A DNA stretch of 40,937 nucleotides from Bacteroidaceae bacterium (GCA_017526905.1 JAFXQT010000036.1:1-40937); one strand, 5' to 3'. Shown: positions 17,401-25,558, numbered from the stretch's first letter. Translations and numbers: made by a program. The notes: generated from the sequence alone by a model not told the origin.

Positions 17401-20347
17401 CGCGGAAGGTGGTCCACTCCCATTTCAGCTGGCTGCTGGGCTGGCGCAATCTTAACGTCTGGTTCCAGCTGTAGGATGTGCCGTGCTTCACAAAAGCGAA
17501 CGAAGCCTCTACTCCGTCGGCATACTCGGGGCGGTAGGGGATTTCCAGCGTCTGCAGTTGGTTGGACAGACGCACGATGCGGTTCTCCACCGTGCCCTTA
17601 TGGCTTTCCAAGCGGTAGTAGATGACCACGTCGTCAAAGCTGCTGCCCACCTGTATGCGTGCCGGGTGCTGGGCGTCGAAGCTGGCATCGGGGCAGTAGA
17701 ACCACTCGTTCTTCGGGCAGGGCAGCTGTGTGTCGGACATGCCGAACACGTAGAAGGGGGCTTTGGCCGATGCAGTGTCCTGCCCGGCCTTGGCCACAGC
17801 CCGCAGTTCGTATTGTCCGGAAGGCAGGCGGCGGATGGCCTCGGCCAGCGCGTCGGTTTCCTTGCCGGTGGGTGTGGCGGGTTGGCTGAAGGTGCCTTCG
17901 GCCGTGGCGGGCGTGCCATCATCAGCTCCGGCTGGCACGATGCGCCAGGTCACGGTGCCGGCAGTGGGCTTCTCGGTGGAGGAGAGCAGGGCGAAGGTCG
18001 GTTTCTTAAGGCGCTCGCGGTCCTGCTGCTCGTTCATGGTCAGCTGCAAGCGCAGGGGTGTGGTGCACAGGGGTACATCGATGTGGCCCTCGCGCGTCTC
18101 GCCCACAGCGCTCAGCACTTCGGCGTCCAGCGTCAGCCTCAGACCATAGGTGAGGGCTTCGGCAGGTATGTCCTTGAGCGGCACCTGCACGGCAAAAGCG
18201 CCGGTTTCATCGGTCCAAACGGTGTCGGCAGGCATGCGTGGCGAGTCGTCGTGGCGGAACCACCACCAGTAGGGATAGCTGAACTGGTAGTGTGCAGTGA
18301 CACGTCCACCGCGCACGGGTACGCCGTTATACCCCTCCGCTTTTCCCGTCAGCGTGATGCTGTCCTGTGGCCATTGCAGGGCCGGTGCCTGGTCCATCTT
18401 CACCTCGAAGGTGGGGCGCTTGTACTCCTCTACCCGGAAACTGACCATGTGGCGGCTGCCGCTCTCCTGTATGGTGTACTGCCCGGGCAGTCCGCCGTCG
18501 GGCAGGACGAAGTCGGCCGCGAACACGCCCATGCTGTCCGTGCTTACCGTCTGCTGTGCCACTTCCTTGTTGTTGGCATCCCGCATGGTCAGGGTGAACT
18601 TTTGCCCAACCACCACCTGGGCATCCCAGTGCTTTTGGCTGTAGAGCAGGCCGCTGAGGCGGACGGTCTGGCCCGGGCGGTAGATGGCACGGTCGGTGTA
18701 GAGACGCACTTCGTGCCGGGTCTGTTCGGCTCGTTCGCGCTGATAGCCGCCCCAGATGTCCACGTTGGGTGCCCAGCAGTCGTCGGCCTTTGACACCTTG
18801 AAGCTATAGCTGCGGTTCTGGCTGTCGAGGCGGAAGCGAGAGCGCCCTTCGGCATCGGTGTGCTGCGTGTCGAACAACTTGAGGCTGTTGTCGCGGTGGC
18901 TCCTTTCGTAGCATTGCACGGTGGCACCTTCCACTGGATGCCCGCTCTCGGCATCGACCACTACCAGCTCGGTGACGCCGTCGTTCTCAGTGAAGTGTAT
19001 TGTGGCCAGAGCCGACACCTGTATCAACTGGTAATGTTGGTTGACGGTGCGCTGGGTGGCTTCGGTTTCGGCTGTTGTGGCGGTGAACAGCACGGCATAT
19101 AGGCCCATGCCTGGCGCCGTCCATGCGATGCTGTCCTCAATCTCTTTGTAGGGCGAGTTTTTGCCGATGGAATGGGCTATTTTCTGTATTGCAGTGCCTC
19201 GCTTGCGCAGGTAGGCAGGTATGTCCTTGAGCTGTCGGTGCAGTTCTTCATGCTTGAAGTCGGCCGGTAGGCGCAGCACCTCGGCGTTGATCCCGGTGGC
19301 GTTCTTGGTCCGCAAGTGCCACACGTAGGCTTTTCCGGGGTAGCAGGTGTTGTTGCCTTCCCACTGGATGTGTGGCTGACGCAGGTTGTTCAGTTGGTTC
19401 TGTACCTGACCGATGCGCTCGTAGCGCGGGTAGTGTTTCAGTGCGTACTCGGCCCATGTCGCTTTCAGACTGTCGGGTGCATCGGTGTCCAACAGCTTCA
19501 TATAGATCTCGGTACACAGCGGCAGGTCGGCATAGTGTTGCGCCAGCGCGGTGAGGCGTGCGATGAGGGCTGTGTCGCGTACTTGGACGTTGTCGTCGTC
19601 GGACCGCACGGTCTTGAAGGGGGAGGAAGCTTCTGCATCGCGTTCCAGTTCGGCCAGGTCGAGCTCCATGAGCAGCGTGGCCTCGCGGTTGCCTCTGCGT
19701 GCGTATTCATCGCGAACAGCCTTGGCATAGGTGACCAACTGCATCTCGTCCTGCCCCCAGGTGCGGTGGCGCTGGTCGCGCATGCGCTGCCAAAGGATGT
19801 GCAGCAGGTCGTGCCCGAAGTGGCGCGATGAGGTAGCCTGGGTCATAAATGGCAGCCAGTCCTTGCTGCGTGCCTGGGCCAGCGCCGGGATGTCGGCCAG
19901 CGACTGGTGCCAGTTGGCCATTGCGGCGCTGTCGTACTGTTCCACCGTCCATTCTTTCATATCCGTGCTTGTCAGTTCCAGGCTGCTTGCCTGCGAGCGG
20001 TGGCGGTTGTTCTGGTACACCTGTGCCAGGATGGAGGCGTACACGGCACGTGCTTCGGCAGCGGGTTCGGTCTTCCGGAGCGCCTCCAGTTGGGCCACGT
20101 CGGTGAAGAAACTGTCGGGCGCCCACTCCTGGTGCAGACCTGCGGCACACATGCGGGCGCTCATGGCCTGCCCCTTGTGCCCTTCGCGCAAGGCCTTCTG
20201 CAGGATCTGCTGCGTCACCTTATAGGCCGACTGTGGTTTGCCTTCCGCCTCGTGACGCTGTTCAGCCTTCCATAAGGCTTCGTAGGTCTGGGCGGTGGCT
20301 CCAAATGGTAATAAGCTCATAGCAAGGATGATAAAGAAAGATTTCAT
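14441..20347 (-). CDS. Alpha-2-macroglobulin family protein without thioester motif
   Basis: Very large periplasmic or surface-exposed macroglobulin, 1968 residues from ATG 20347, which opens a signal peptide (MKSFFIILAMSLLPFGATAQ); an upstream ATG at 20392 would only add 15 non-signal residues. Order: helical N-terminal region (about 20-330), first MG domain with YPGKAYVWHLRTKNATG, a carboxypeptidase-regulatory-like stretch (VVVDAESGHPVEGATVQCYE), MG2 near 545-650 (YTDRAIYRPGQTVRLSG), further MG domains, the A2M domain near 1165 (FMPRLHTNPHTGEVTLSF), then an all-helical TED-like domain (1400-1700). At the usual thioester position I see no CxEQ; the sequence runs NVVQALPALREAQHDDVLSL. Known family members trap proteases; this lineage would do so without covalent capture. 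Not next to a class C penicillin-binding protein, unlike E. coli yfhM. Confidence 0.92.
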   Translation of the reverse strand: MKSFFIILAMSLLPFGATAQTYEALWKAEQRHEAEGKPQSAYKVTQQILQKALREGHKGQAMSARMCAAGLHQEWAPDSFFTDVAQLEALRKTEPAAEARAVYASILAQVYQNNRHRSQASSLELTSTDMKEWTVEQYDSAAMANWHQSLADIPALAQARSKDWLPFMTQATSSRHFGHDLLHILWQRMRDQRHRTWGQDEMQLVTYAKAVRDEYARRGNREATLLMELDLAELERDAEASSPFKTVRSDDDNVQVRDTALIARLTALAQHYADLPLCTEIYMKLLDTDAPDSLKATWAEYALKHYPRYERIGQVQNQLNNLRQPHIQWEGNNTCYPGKAYVWHLRTKNATGINAEVLRLPADFKHEELHRQLKDIPAYLRKRGTAIQKIAHSIGKNSPYKEIEDSIAWTAPGMGLYAVLFTATTAETEATQRTVNQHYQLIQVSALATIHFTENDGVTELVVVDAESGHPVEGATVQCYERSHRDNSLKLFDTQHTDAEGRSRFRLDSQNRSYSFKVSKADDCWAPNVDIWGGYQRERAEQTRHEVRLYTDRAIYRPGQTVRLSGLLYSQKHWDAQVVVGQKFTLTMRDANNKEVAQQTVSTDSMGVFAADFVLPDGGLPGQYTIQESGSRHMVSFRVEEYKRPTFEVKMDQAPALQWPQDSITLTGKAEGYNGVPVRGGRVTAHYQFSYPYWWWFRHDDSPRMPADTVWTDETGAFAVQVPLKDIPAEALTYGLRLTLDAEVLSAVGETREGHIDVPLCTTPLRLQLTMNEQQDRERLKKPTFALLSSTEKPTAGTVTWRIVPAGADDGTPATAEGTFSQPATPTGKETDALAEAIRRLPSGQYELRAVAKAGQDTASAKAPFYVFGMSDTQLPCPKNEWFYCPDASFDAQHPARIQVGSSFDDVVIYYRLESHKGTVENRIVRLSNQLQTLEIPYRPEYADGVEASFAFVKHGTSYSWNQTLRLRQPSSQLKWEWTTFRDHTHPGEQQTWTLRLTRPDGTPAPANLMATIYDASLDQLVAHQWNLSVNRFHNIPFRIWYVFCPFMERRQIALYFPMKSLKVPALTFDEIDEKWTSGMSFGLGYGLRGRIAGLQTKSKKRLLMTGANAPARATMANADALYAVEESAEMEAPMLMAAQAKGIGGSVELSEPDIEQLSPKADAPVAALRTNFNETAAFMPRLHTNPHTGEVTLSFTLPESLTTWQLLGIAHTPDMQTACIQAQTTARKELMASLHLPRFLRASDQGNIRASVQNLTDQPLSGTALLEVFDPETERLILRQEAPFATTAQGETVLSFAYTPTEQYPIVAVRLTATTGSTKNAATKGRTSKNRKRKADADDNNGTTVFTDGEQRYLPILSAQTWVTESVEIQADSSGTYTTDLSTLFNKDNPSATHRRLTVEYTTHPIWNVVQALPALREAQHDDVLSLTAVCYANTLAAHIAATTPRLKDIVGLWKQQANATSGANTSPLSRNEELKQLILDETPWLREAQTDAERRAQLIDLFDPNLVEQRIGTSFQRLAQRQEDDGGFAWFPGMRSSELMTRLVAIELTHLRALTSDFSTLSEDAAQQANQLLQQAFAFLAKQVAHDVADMRKAEAKGTTISTASLMHLDYVYITQQAGVRLNRSQQADVRYLLDHLKGSVAGMSNSERAMAAIVLKADGRQQEARLYYDALREHATSTQAHGTFFDYAGGSFTPTAHKIIVHTTAMEAAEAMEGAQTPLMRGMRRWLLQQKRTQMWESSICTTNAIYALLHEAEAELNATGKDRLTLDYGRSRTVVEPSAADGRTRDTQASPAALGYIRQTYTDGRAPRAITVQRHTPTEAWGAVYAQYLTPIADASAQAAGLGIRCELSNTTPTVGDKFTTRYIITADRDYEYVCLSADRPAAAEPAEQVSGYHYQGGLGYYRAVRDARTDYFFDRLPKGTYVLEETAFIDRSGRYSTGLCRIQCLYAPEYEGHTGGKSVEIED

Positions 20348-20366
20348 AGGACGGTGTAGATAAAGA

Positions 20367-20427
20367 GCCCCAGGCTGTAGGCGCTGGGGCATTAGTGTAG
20401 GGGCGCGGACGGTGGTTCTGTCCGCGC
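20367..20427 (-). terminator. Two hairpins between pepD and the macroglobulin gene
   Basis: Hairpin 1: GCGCGGAC (20403-20410) with GTCCGCGC (20420-20427), 9-nt loop. Hairpin 2: GCCCCAG (20367-20373) with CTGGGGC (20384-20390), followed on the minus strand by TCTTTATC. The second fits an intrinsic terminator for pepD; it sits only about 20 bp before the macroglobulin ATG, so that gene would need a start site within or after it, or read-through. Confidence 0.6.
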
Positions 20428-20437
20428 GGTGTGTTGT

Positions 20438-21892
20438 TTAAGCTTCGGGAATCTCGGAGAGCAGCGTCTTGAGGAACTCCCAGAAACGGCCCACGCTGGG
20501 GATGTTGCAGCGCTCGTTGGGCGTGTGCGGTGAACGGAGGGTGGGGCCGAAGCTGATGAGGTCCATCTTCGGATAAACATCGCCGATGATGGAGCACTCC
20601 AGGCCGGCGTGTACCACCTGCACCAATGCGGGCTTGCCTTCCAGACGCTCGTAGAGGGCGGCCATCTGTGCGGCGATGGGCGAGTCGAAATTGGGCTGCC
20701 AGGCGCCGTATTGTCCGCCGTACTCTACCTTCATGCCGGCCATGCCGAACACGGCTTCGAACATCTCCTGCTCGTATTCCAGCATGGACTCGCTTGACGA
20801 GCGGGCCAGGATGAGGATCTCAGCCTTGCCGTCGGCAATGTTGATGATGGCCAGGTTGGAAGAGGTCTCCACGATGGTGGGCATGGAGGGGATGTTGCGC
20901 AGCACGCCGTCGTGGCAGGCCAGGATGGCATCCACCAGGTTGTCCTGAATCTCGGCAGGCACCTGCTTGGCGGGCACCTGCACGCGCTCCACGTCGATGG
21001 CAATCTCATCCTCCACGCCACGGAATTCGGTGGTGAAGGTGTCCAAGCAGAAGGCGGCCAGCTCGCGCAGGTCGGCCTCGTTCTCGGCGGGGATGGTCAG
21101 CACGGCGCAGGCGGTGCGTGGGATGGCATTGCGCATATTGCCGCCGTGCCAGGAGCAGAGGCGTGCGTCGTCATCGGCGATGGCTTGGCGCACCAGACGT
21201 GCCAGCAGTTTGTTGGCGTTGGCGCGTCCCTGGTTGATTTCCAGACCGGAATGGCCGCCCTTGCAGTCGCGCACGGTAACCTTCACGGCGATGTCGTTGG
21301 CGTCTGTGTCCACTTCCTGATAGCCCATGGTGGCTGTCACATTCACGCCGCCAGCCGAGCCGATGCAGAACTCGCCCTCGGTTTCGTTGTCGATATTGAG
21401 CAGGATGTCGCCGTGCAGCGTGTCGGCAGCCAAGTGGTTTACGCCATACATGCACGTCTCTTCATCGGCCGTGATGAGTGCTTCGAGCGGTCCGTGCTTC
21501 AGCGTGTTATCTTCAAACACAGCCATGATGGCAGCCACGCCGATGCCGTCGTCCGAGCCGAGTGTGGTGCCTTTGGCCTTGAGCCACTCGCCGTCGATCC
21601 AGGTCTCTATGGGGTCGGTTTCGAAGTTGTGGTTGCTTTCGTCGGTCTTCTGCGGCACCATATCCATGTGTGCCTGCATGACGCAGCACTTGCGGTTTTC
21701 CATGCCGGGCGTGGCGGGTTTGCGCATCACGATGTTCTCGCCGCCGTCCTTGAAGGCTTCGATACCGCGTTCCTTGGCCCAGTCGAGCAGGAACTGTTGA
21801 ATCTTTTCGAGGTGACCGCTTGGTCGCGGCACTTGTGTCAGTTTGTAGAAGTTGCCGAAGATGGCTTTCGGCTGTAGGTCTTGAATGGTCAT
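20438..21892 (-). CDS. pepD: Aminoacyl-histidine dipeptidase (cytosol non-specific dipeptidase)
   Basis: M20/M28-clan di-zinc peptidase that splits dipeptides such as carnosine and Xaa-His in the cytoplasm. The 484 residues match the family. Zinc-site segments are intact: CVMQAHMDMV near residues 69-78 with the His-x-Asp pair, GSDDGIGVAAIMA near 117-129 with the bridging Asp, and TADEETCMYGV near 150-160 with the catalytic Glu pair; NIDNETEGEFCIGSAGG is the next conserved strand, and a lid domain lies around 210-390. No signal peptide, consistent with a cytosolic enzyme. Upstream is a 28-bp TCATTC repeat; downstream are two hairpins. Confidence 0.96.
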   Translation of the reverse strand: MTIQDLQPKAIFGNFYKLTQVPRPSGHLEKIQQFLLDWAKERGIEAFKDGGENIVMRKPATPGMENRKCCVMQAHMDMVPQKTDESNHNFETDPIETWIDGEWLKAKGTTLGSDDGIGVAAIMAVFEDNTLKHGPLEALITADEETCMYGVNHLAADTLHGDILLNIDNETEGEFCIGSAGGVNVTATMGYQEVDTDANDIAVKVTVRDCKGGHSGLEINQGRANANKLLARLVRQAIADDDARLCSWHGGNMRNAIPRTACAVLTIPAENEADLRELAAFCLDTFTTEFRGVEDEIAIDVERVQVPAKQVPAEIQDNLVDAILACHDGVLRNIPSMPTIVETSSNLAIINIADGKAEILILARSSSESMLEYEQEMFEAVFGMAGMKVEYGGQYGAWQPNFDSPIAAQMAALYERLEGKPALVQVVHAGLECSIIGDVYPKMDLISFGPTLRSPHTPNERCNIPSVGRFWEFLKTLLSEIPEA

Positions 21893-21956
21893 TGTGCTTT
21901 GGTTTATGGGTTTAGTCTATGAGTTTGATTGCTTATGTGTGGAGGGTGTAGCTCCA

Positions 21957-22020
21957 TTCGTCATTCATCATTAGTCATTCATCATTCGTCATTCATCATT
22001 AGTCATTCATCATTCGTCAT
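21957..22020 (+). repeat. TCATTC simple repeat, two 28-bp higher-order units
   Basis: Units TCATTCATCATTAGTCATTC plus 8 bp (ATCATTCG) run 21961-21988 and 21989-22016, identical. Same family as the simple repeat in the composite elements near 1.2 kb and 8.9 kb. The 3' end of the flippase-like gene lies inside it: its last residues (MTNDE) and stop codon are encoded by the repeat. Confidence 0.9.
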
Positions 22021-22995
22021 TCTCCTTGTCATGCTGAGTGCCAGCACGGCATAGATTCCGAGGGCGATGACCAGTAGCGTCTGTATGGTGTGCACGATGA
22101 GGGCGAAGAGGGCACCGTCTGTGCCGGCCACGCCGAACAATACAAGCACCGTCTTTACGGCGAAGTGCCAGGGCCCGGCACCGTTGGGCGTGGGTACCAG
22201 CACGGCAAAAGTGCCTACTACGAAAGCCACCAAGGCCACGTCCCACCCCAGCATCGAGGTGAAGCCGAAGCAATAGAAGGCGAGGTAGAAGTGCAGGTAG
22301 TAGCTCACCCAGATGCCTACGCTGTGCAGCAGGAACAGCCACGGGTTGTGCACCTGGCGCACGGACAAGAGACCATCGGTGAGGCCCTGAAGGAATTTGC
22401 GAGTGCGGGAGAAGGTGCGCAGGCGCACCAGCAACCACACGCCCATGCACAGTACCAGCGCCGCACACAGCATGGTAACGACCCAGCCGGTGGGTGTGAA
22501 CTGAGCAAAAAGGCCACCCAGTGTCATGCCTGTGCGCTGGGCAAAGGCCACGAATACGGGCATCTCGAGCAGAATTACCACCACCGAAAGCGCTGCAATC
22601 ATGGCCATATCCACCACGCGCTCGGTCACCACGGTGCCTACGCCTTTGCTGAAGCTGATGCCATCCCACCGTTTCAGCACGCCGCAGCGCAGCACTTCGC
22701 CCACGCGGGGAATAACCAGGCTGCTGGCATAGGACAGGAAGATGGCGTTGATGCAGGTGTGCAGACGTGGTTGCTCGCCCAGCGGGCGCAACACCTGCTG
22801 CCAACGCAGGGCGCGGAACACCTGGGCCAGGATGCCAAACGGGAAGGTGAGCAGCATCCACCACCAGTTCATGCCGCTTTGCAGCGACAGGCGCACCGCT
22901 GTCCAGTCGAAACCGCGGTACATCCACCACAGGATGGCGCCGCCCAAAACGAAGGGCAACCCTATTTTTAATATGTAATTAAATGCCTTTTTCAA
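22003..22995 (-). CDS. Flippase-like (LPG synthase transmembrane domain, UPF0104) membrane protein
   Basis: Polytopic inner-membrane protein of the AglD/YbhN family; in known members linked to lipid or glycolipid translocation, but the substrate cannot be read here. About eight hydrophobic segments; typical motifs are RALRWQQVL near residue 60, NAIFLSYASSLVIPRVGEVLR near 80-100 split by a loop, and GAGPWHFAVKTVL near 270. The frame extends to a TTG at 23022, but that codon overlaps a perfect -7 box on the same strand and cannot be translated. No ATG occurs before residue 25, so I choose TTG 22995, which gives MKKAFNYILKIGLPFVLGG and 330 residues. The last codons come from the TCATTC repeat. 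Confidence 0.88.
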   Translation of the reverse strand: MKKAFNYILKIGLPFVLGGAILWWMYRGFDWTAVRLSLQSGMNWWWMLLTFPFGILAQVFRALRWQQVLRPLGEQPRLHTCINAIFLSYASSLVIPRVGEVLRCGVLKRWDGISFSKGVGTVVTERVVDMAMIAALSVVVILLEMPVFVAFAQRTGMTLGGLFAQFTPTGWVVTMLCAALVLCMGVWLLVRLRTFSRTRKFLQGLTDGLLSVRQVHNPWLFLLHSVGIWVSYYLHFYLAFYCFGFTSMLGWDVALVAFVVGTFAVLVPTPNGAGPWHFAVKTVLVLFGVAGTDGALFALIVHTIQTLLVIALGIYAVLALSMTRRMTNDE

Positions 22996-23019
22996 TTCTT
23001 TGATGTATCTTTGCAGCCA

Positions 23020-23051
23020 CAAAGGTAAACCAAGTTCGAGGCCTATGCAAG
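23020..23051 (-). promoter_or_regulatory. Promoter of the flippase-like gene
   Basis: Minus-strand -7 box TACCTTTG (CAAAGGTA at 23020-23027) with a TTG 20 bp upstream (CAAG at 23048-23051). Start expected near 23014, leaving about 19 nt before the proposed TTG start codon. A plus-strand TATCTTTG at 23006-23013 overlaps the region and might serve rsmA, but lacks a -33 box. Confidence 0.7.
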
Positions 23052-23134
23052 AAAAGCAGTGATTTTAACTTGTTTTTTCACTTGCCGCCGCCACAGCCCG
23101 TGTGCCTCGTTCAACTTCACTCGAACCGTAAAGA

Positions 23135-23956
23135 ATGAAAGCAGTAAGACCAAAGAAAGCGCTCGGCCAGCATTTCCTGACCGACTTGCCCACCGCACAA
23201 CGCATTGCCGACACGGTAGATGTGCGTCCTGACCTGCCCATCCTCGAAGTGGGACCTGGTATGGGGGTGCTCACTCAGTTCCTAATGCAGAAGGGGCGGG
23301 TGCTGAAGGTGGCCGAAATCGACGATGAATCGGTCGTTTTCTTGCGCCGTACCTATCCCAGCCTGGAGGATAGCATCATCGAGGACGACTTCCTGAAGAT
23401 GCATCTGGAACGCACCTTCGGCGGCCAGCCGTTCCTGCTAACCGGCAATTATCCCTATAACATTTCCAGCCAGATATTCTTCAAGATGCTGGACAACCGC
23501 GACCTCATTCCATGCTGCACGGGCATGATCCAGAAGGAGGTGGCCGAGCGGCTGGCGGCGCGGCCGGGCACAAAGGCCTACGGCATCCTGTCGGTGCTGG
23601 TGCAGGCTTGGTACGACGTCGAATACCTGTTCACTGTGCCGCCCTCGGTGTTCAACCCGCCGCCCAAGGTGCAGAGTGCGGTGGTGTGCATGCGCCGTAA
23701 CGATGCGCATGCGCTGGGCTGCAACGAGGACTTGTTCAAGCGGGTGGTCAAGACGACCTTCAACCAACGCCGCAAGATGCTCAGGGTAAACCTGCGTCCC
23801 TTGCTGGCCGAACTGGGCTTGCTCGAAGAGGGTAAACTGCCAGAGCGTCTCGCCGATGACTTCGACTTGACCCGCCGACCGGAGCAGCTCAGTCTGGCAC
23901 AGTTCGTTGAACTGACGCAGCGTTTGGAAGCACTGCTTGATGCCAGGCAGGGTTAG
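23135..23956 (+). CDS. rsmA: 16S rRNA dimethyladenosine transferase
   Basis: Dimethylates the two adjacent adenosines in the 3' terminal hairpin of 16S rRNA during late 30S assembly (KsgA). The 273 residues match the family. Motifs: KKALGQHFLTD at residues 6-16, SAM-binding VGPGMGVLTQF near 38-48, the acidic EIDDESV end of beta-2, and GNYPYNISSQIFF near 105-117 (the NxPY catalytic loop). The C-terminal helical domain is present (FNQRRKMLRVNLRPLL). It ends 9 bp before the convergent rsmF gene, with no room for a separate terminator. Confidence 0.97.
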   Translation: MKAVRPKKALGQHFLTDLPTAQRIADTVDVRPDLPILEVGPGMGVLTQFLMQKGRVLKVAEIDDESVVFLRRTYPSLEDSIIEDDFLKMHLERTFGGQPFLLTGNYPYNISSQIFFKMLDNRDLIPCCTGMIQKEVAERLAARPGTKAYGILSVLVQAWYDVEYLFTVPPSVFNPPPKVQSAVVCMRRNDAHALGCNEDLFKRVVKTTFNQRRKMLRVNLRPLLAELGLLEEGKLPERLADDFDLTRRPEQLSLAQFVELTQRLEALLDARQG

Positions 23957-23965
23957 AAGGTTCTC

Positions 23966-25504
23966 CTATTTTACTATGCTCTGTGGCTCAATGTGGGTGC
24001 TGCGGATGCGCCATTCCTTGGGGTAGAGGTTGTTAGCGCGTGTGCCCAAGTTCTTCATCAGTCCCAGGCGCTGCCCTTTGTAGCACACCTGCACCATGCC
24101 GCGTGGTGTGTCAGGCGGGAGGCAGAGGCTTTCGCCGCGCAGGTAGCGGAAAGCATCGTCCAGCGAGAGTTCCACTTGTGTCATGACCAGTGGCACCTCA
24201 CCGCTCTTGCGGTCTGGCTCAGGGCGGTCCAGCAGGTCGGTAGGTAGGGTGGTGAGCGCTGCAAACTGGCGGCGTAGGCGGTCGGCCTCGGATACCACCC
24301 CCTCTTGTAGGCCTTTCTTTCCCTTTTTAGCCTTTTTAAGCTCCTTTTTCCTGCTCTTCTTTTCGATGGAATCGGCAGAAATGCCTCCGAGTTCACCAAA
24401 GTTCACCGCGCTTCCATCGGTGGCTCCCGTTTTTAAACGATTATAAACGGTAGAGATGCTTCCAGCCCCCGTTTCATCGTTGTCCGTAGCGATGAAATCG
24501 GTATTTCCGTCCTTCTGAAGCACTGCGCAGAAGAAACCCTCGCCGCGGATGCGTCCTGGCAGGAAGTGATAGCATGGCAGGGCTGGTTGATGCCCTTCCT
24601 TGCCTGCGTCCGCGCCTACTTCTACGCTTAGGTCCGGTCGTGCTTCCATGCCTGAGTCCTTGCTCGTTTTCCGAAGGTCGCCCTGGATGCCCCACGATGT
24701 TTCCACCGGTATCTCCAGCACCTTGGCCCCCAGTTGGCGGGCAATCCATTCCACGTTGTCCTCGTCCTCTTCACGGTTGAACGTGCATGTGCTATATATC
24801 AGGATGCCGCCCGGCCGCAGGGCTGGCCACACGTCGGCCACGATCTGTCGTTGCCGCTCAGCACACTCCCGCACCAGCGCCTCGGACCACTGTGCCACGG
24901 CTTCTGCCTCCTTGCGCATCATCCCCTCGCCGGAGCAAGGCACATCGGCTAAAATCAAGTCGAAAGTATCGGTGAAACGGGCGAAATCGACCGGGTAGGC
25001 CTGAGTTACCACCACGTTCGGATGCCCCCATTTGCTCATGTTCTCGGCCAGCACTTGGCAGCGCGTGCGGATGGGCTCGTTGCTTACCAACAGGCACTGG
25101 TCGGGCAGCAGCGCACGTAGCAACGTGCTCTTCCCGCCGGGCGCGGCACAGAGATCCAGTGCGATCGTGGGTTGAGGATTGAAGATTGAGGCTTGTGGAT
25201 TCGTTGCGGGCCACGCCTGTAGCGTACGAAGTATGTGCGCAAGGAACATCGAACTGGCCTCCTGCACGTAGTAGCACCCTGCATGCAGCAGTGGGTCGGC
25301 CGTGAACGCGGGCCGTTCCTTCAGGTAGAAGCCTTCGGGGCACCACGGCACCTGGCCGTCGGCCTGAATGTTGATGCCTTGTCGGGCGGGATTCAGGCGG
25401 ATGCTTACGGATGGCTCGGTCTGCAGGCCGGCAATGAGCGCATCTGCAGTCTCCTTCGGCATGGTGCGCAGCAGGTATTCGATAAATGCTTTCGGTAGTT
25501 CCAT
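23966..25504 (-). CDS. RsmF/NOL1-family rRNA (cytosine-C5) methyltransferase
   Basis: SAM-dependent m5C methyltransferase of the RsmB/RsmF group, probably acting on 16S rRNA. 512 residues. The SAM site is LDLCAAPGGKST near 117-128; the two catalytic cysteines are in DVPCSGEGMMRKE (near 188-200) and YSTCTFNREEDEDNVEW (near 236-252). The C-terminal part carries a PUA-like region (LPPDTPRGMVQVCYKGQRLG). Two stretches look inserted: NPQASIFNPQPT just before the SAM motif, encoded by an AATCTTCAATCCTCAACC-type simple repeat, and a Lys-rich linker around residues 370-410 (KKSRKKELKKAKKGKKG). The start is ATG 25504; a perfect -7 box ends only 4 bp upstream, so the message is probably leaderless. Confidence 0.93.
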   Translation of the reverse strand: MELPKAFIEYLLRTMPKETADALIAGLQTEPSVSIRLNPARQGINIQADGQVPWCPEGFYLKERPAFTADPLLHAGCYYVQEASSMFLAHILRTLQAWPATNPQASIFNPQPTIALDLCAAPGGKSTLLRALLPDQCLLVSNEPIRTRCQVLAENMSKWGHPNVVVTQAYPVDFARFTDTFDLILADVPCSGEGMMRKEAEAVAQWSEALVRECAERQRQIVADVWPALRPGGILIYSTCTFNREEDEDNVEWIARQLGAKVLEIPVETSWGIQGDLRKTSKDSGMEARPDLSVEVGADAGKEGHQPALPCYHFLPGRIRGEGFFCAVLQKDGNTDFIATDNDETGAGSISTVYNRLKTGATDGSAVNFGELGGISADSIEKKSRKKELKKAKKGKKGLQEGVVSEADRLRRQFAALTTLPTDLLDRPEPDRKSGEVPLVMTQVELSLDDAFRYLRGESLCLPPDTPRGMVQVCYKGQRLGLMKNLGTRANNLYPKEWRIRSTHIEPQSIVK

Positions 25505-25508
25505 GCCG

Positions 25509-25516
25509 CAAAGATA
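25509..25516 (-). promoter_or_regulatory. -7 promoter box abutting the rsmF start
   Basis: Minus-strand TATCTTTG (CAAAGATA at 25509-25516) is followed by CGGC and then the ATG. Transcription 4-7 nt after the box would begin at or inside the start codon. The best TTG upstream is about 25 bp away, a long spacing, so the -33 assignment is open. Confidence 0.6.
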
Positions 25517-25558
25517 CTACGCTTAGAGGCTACGGCTGGCTCAATAAAGTTTTTTTAA

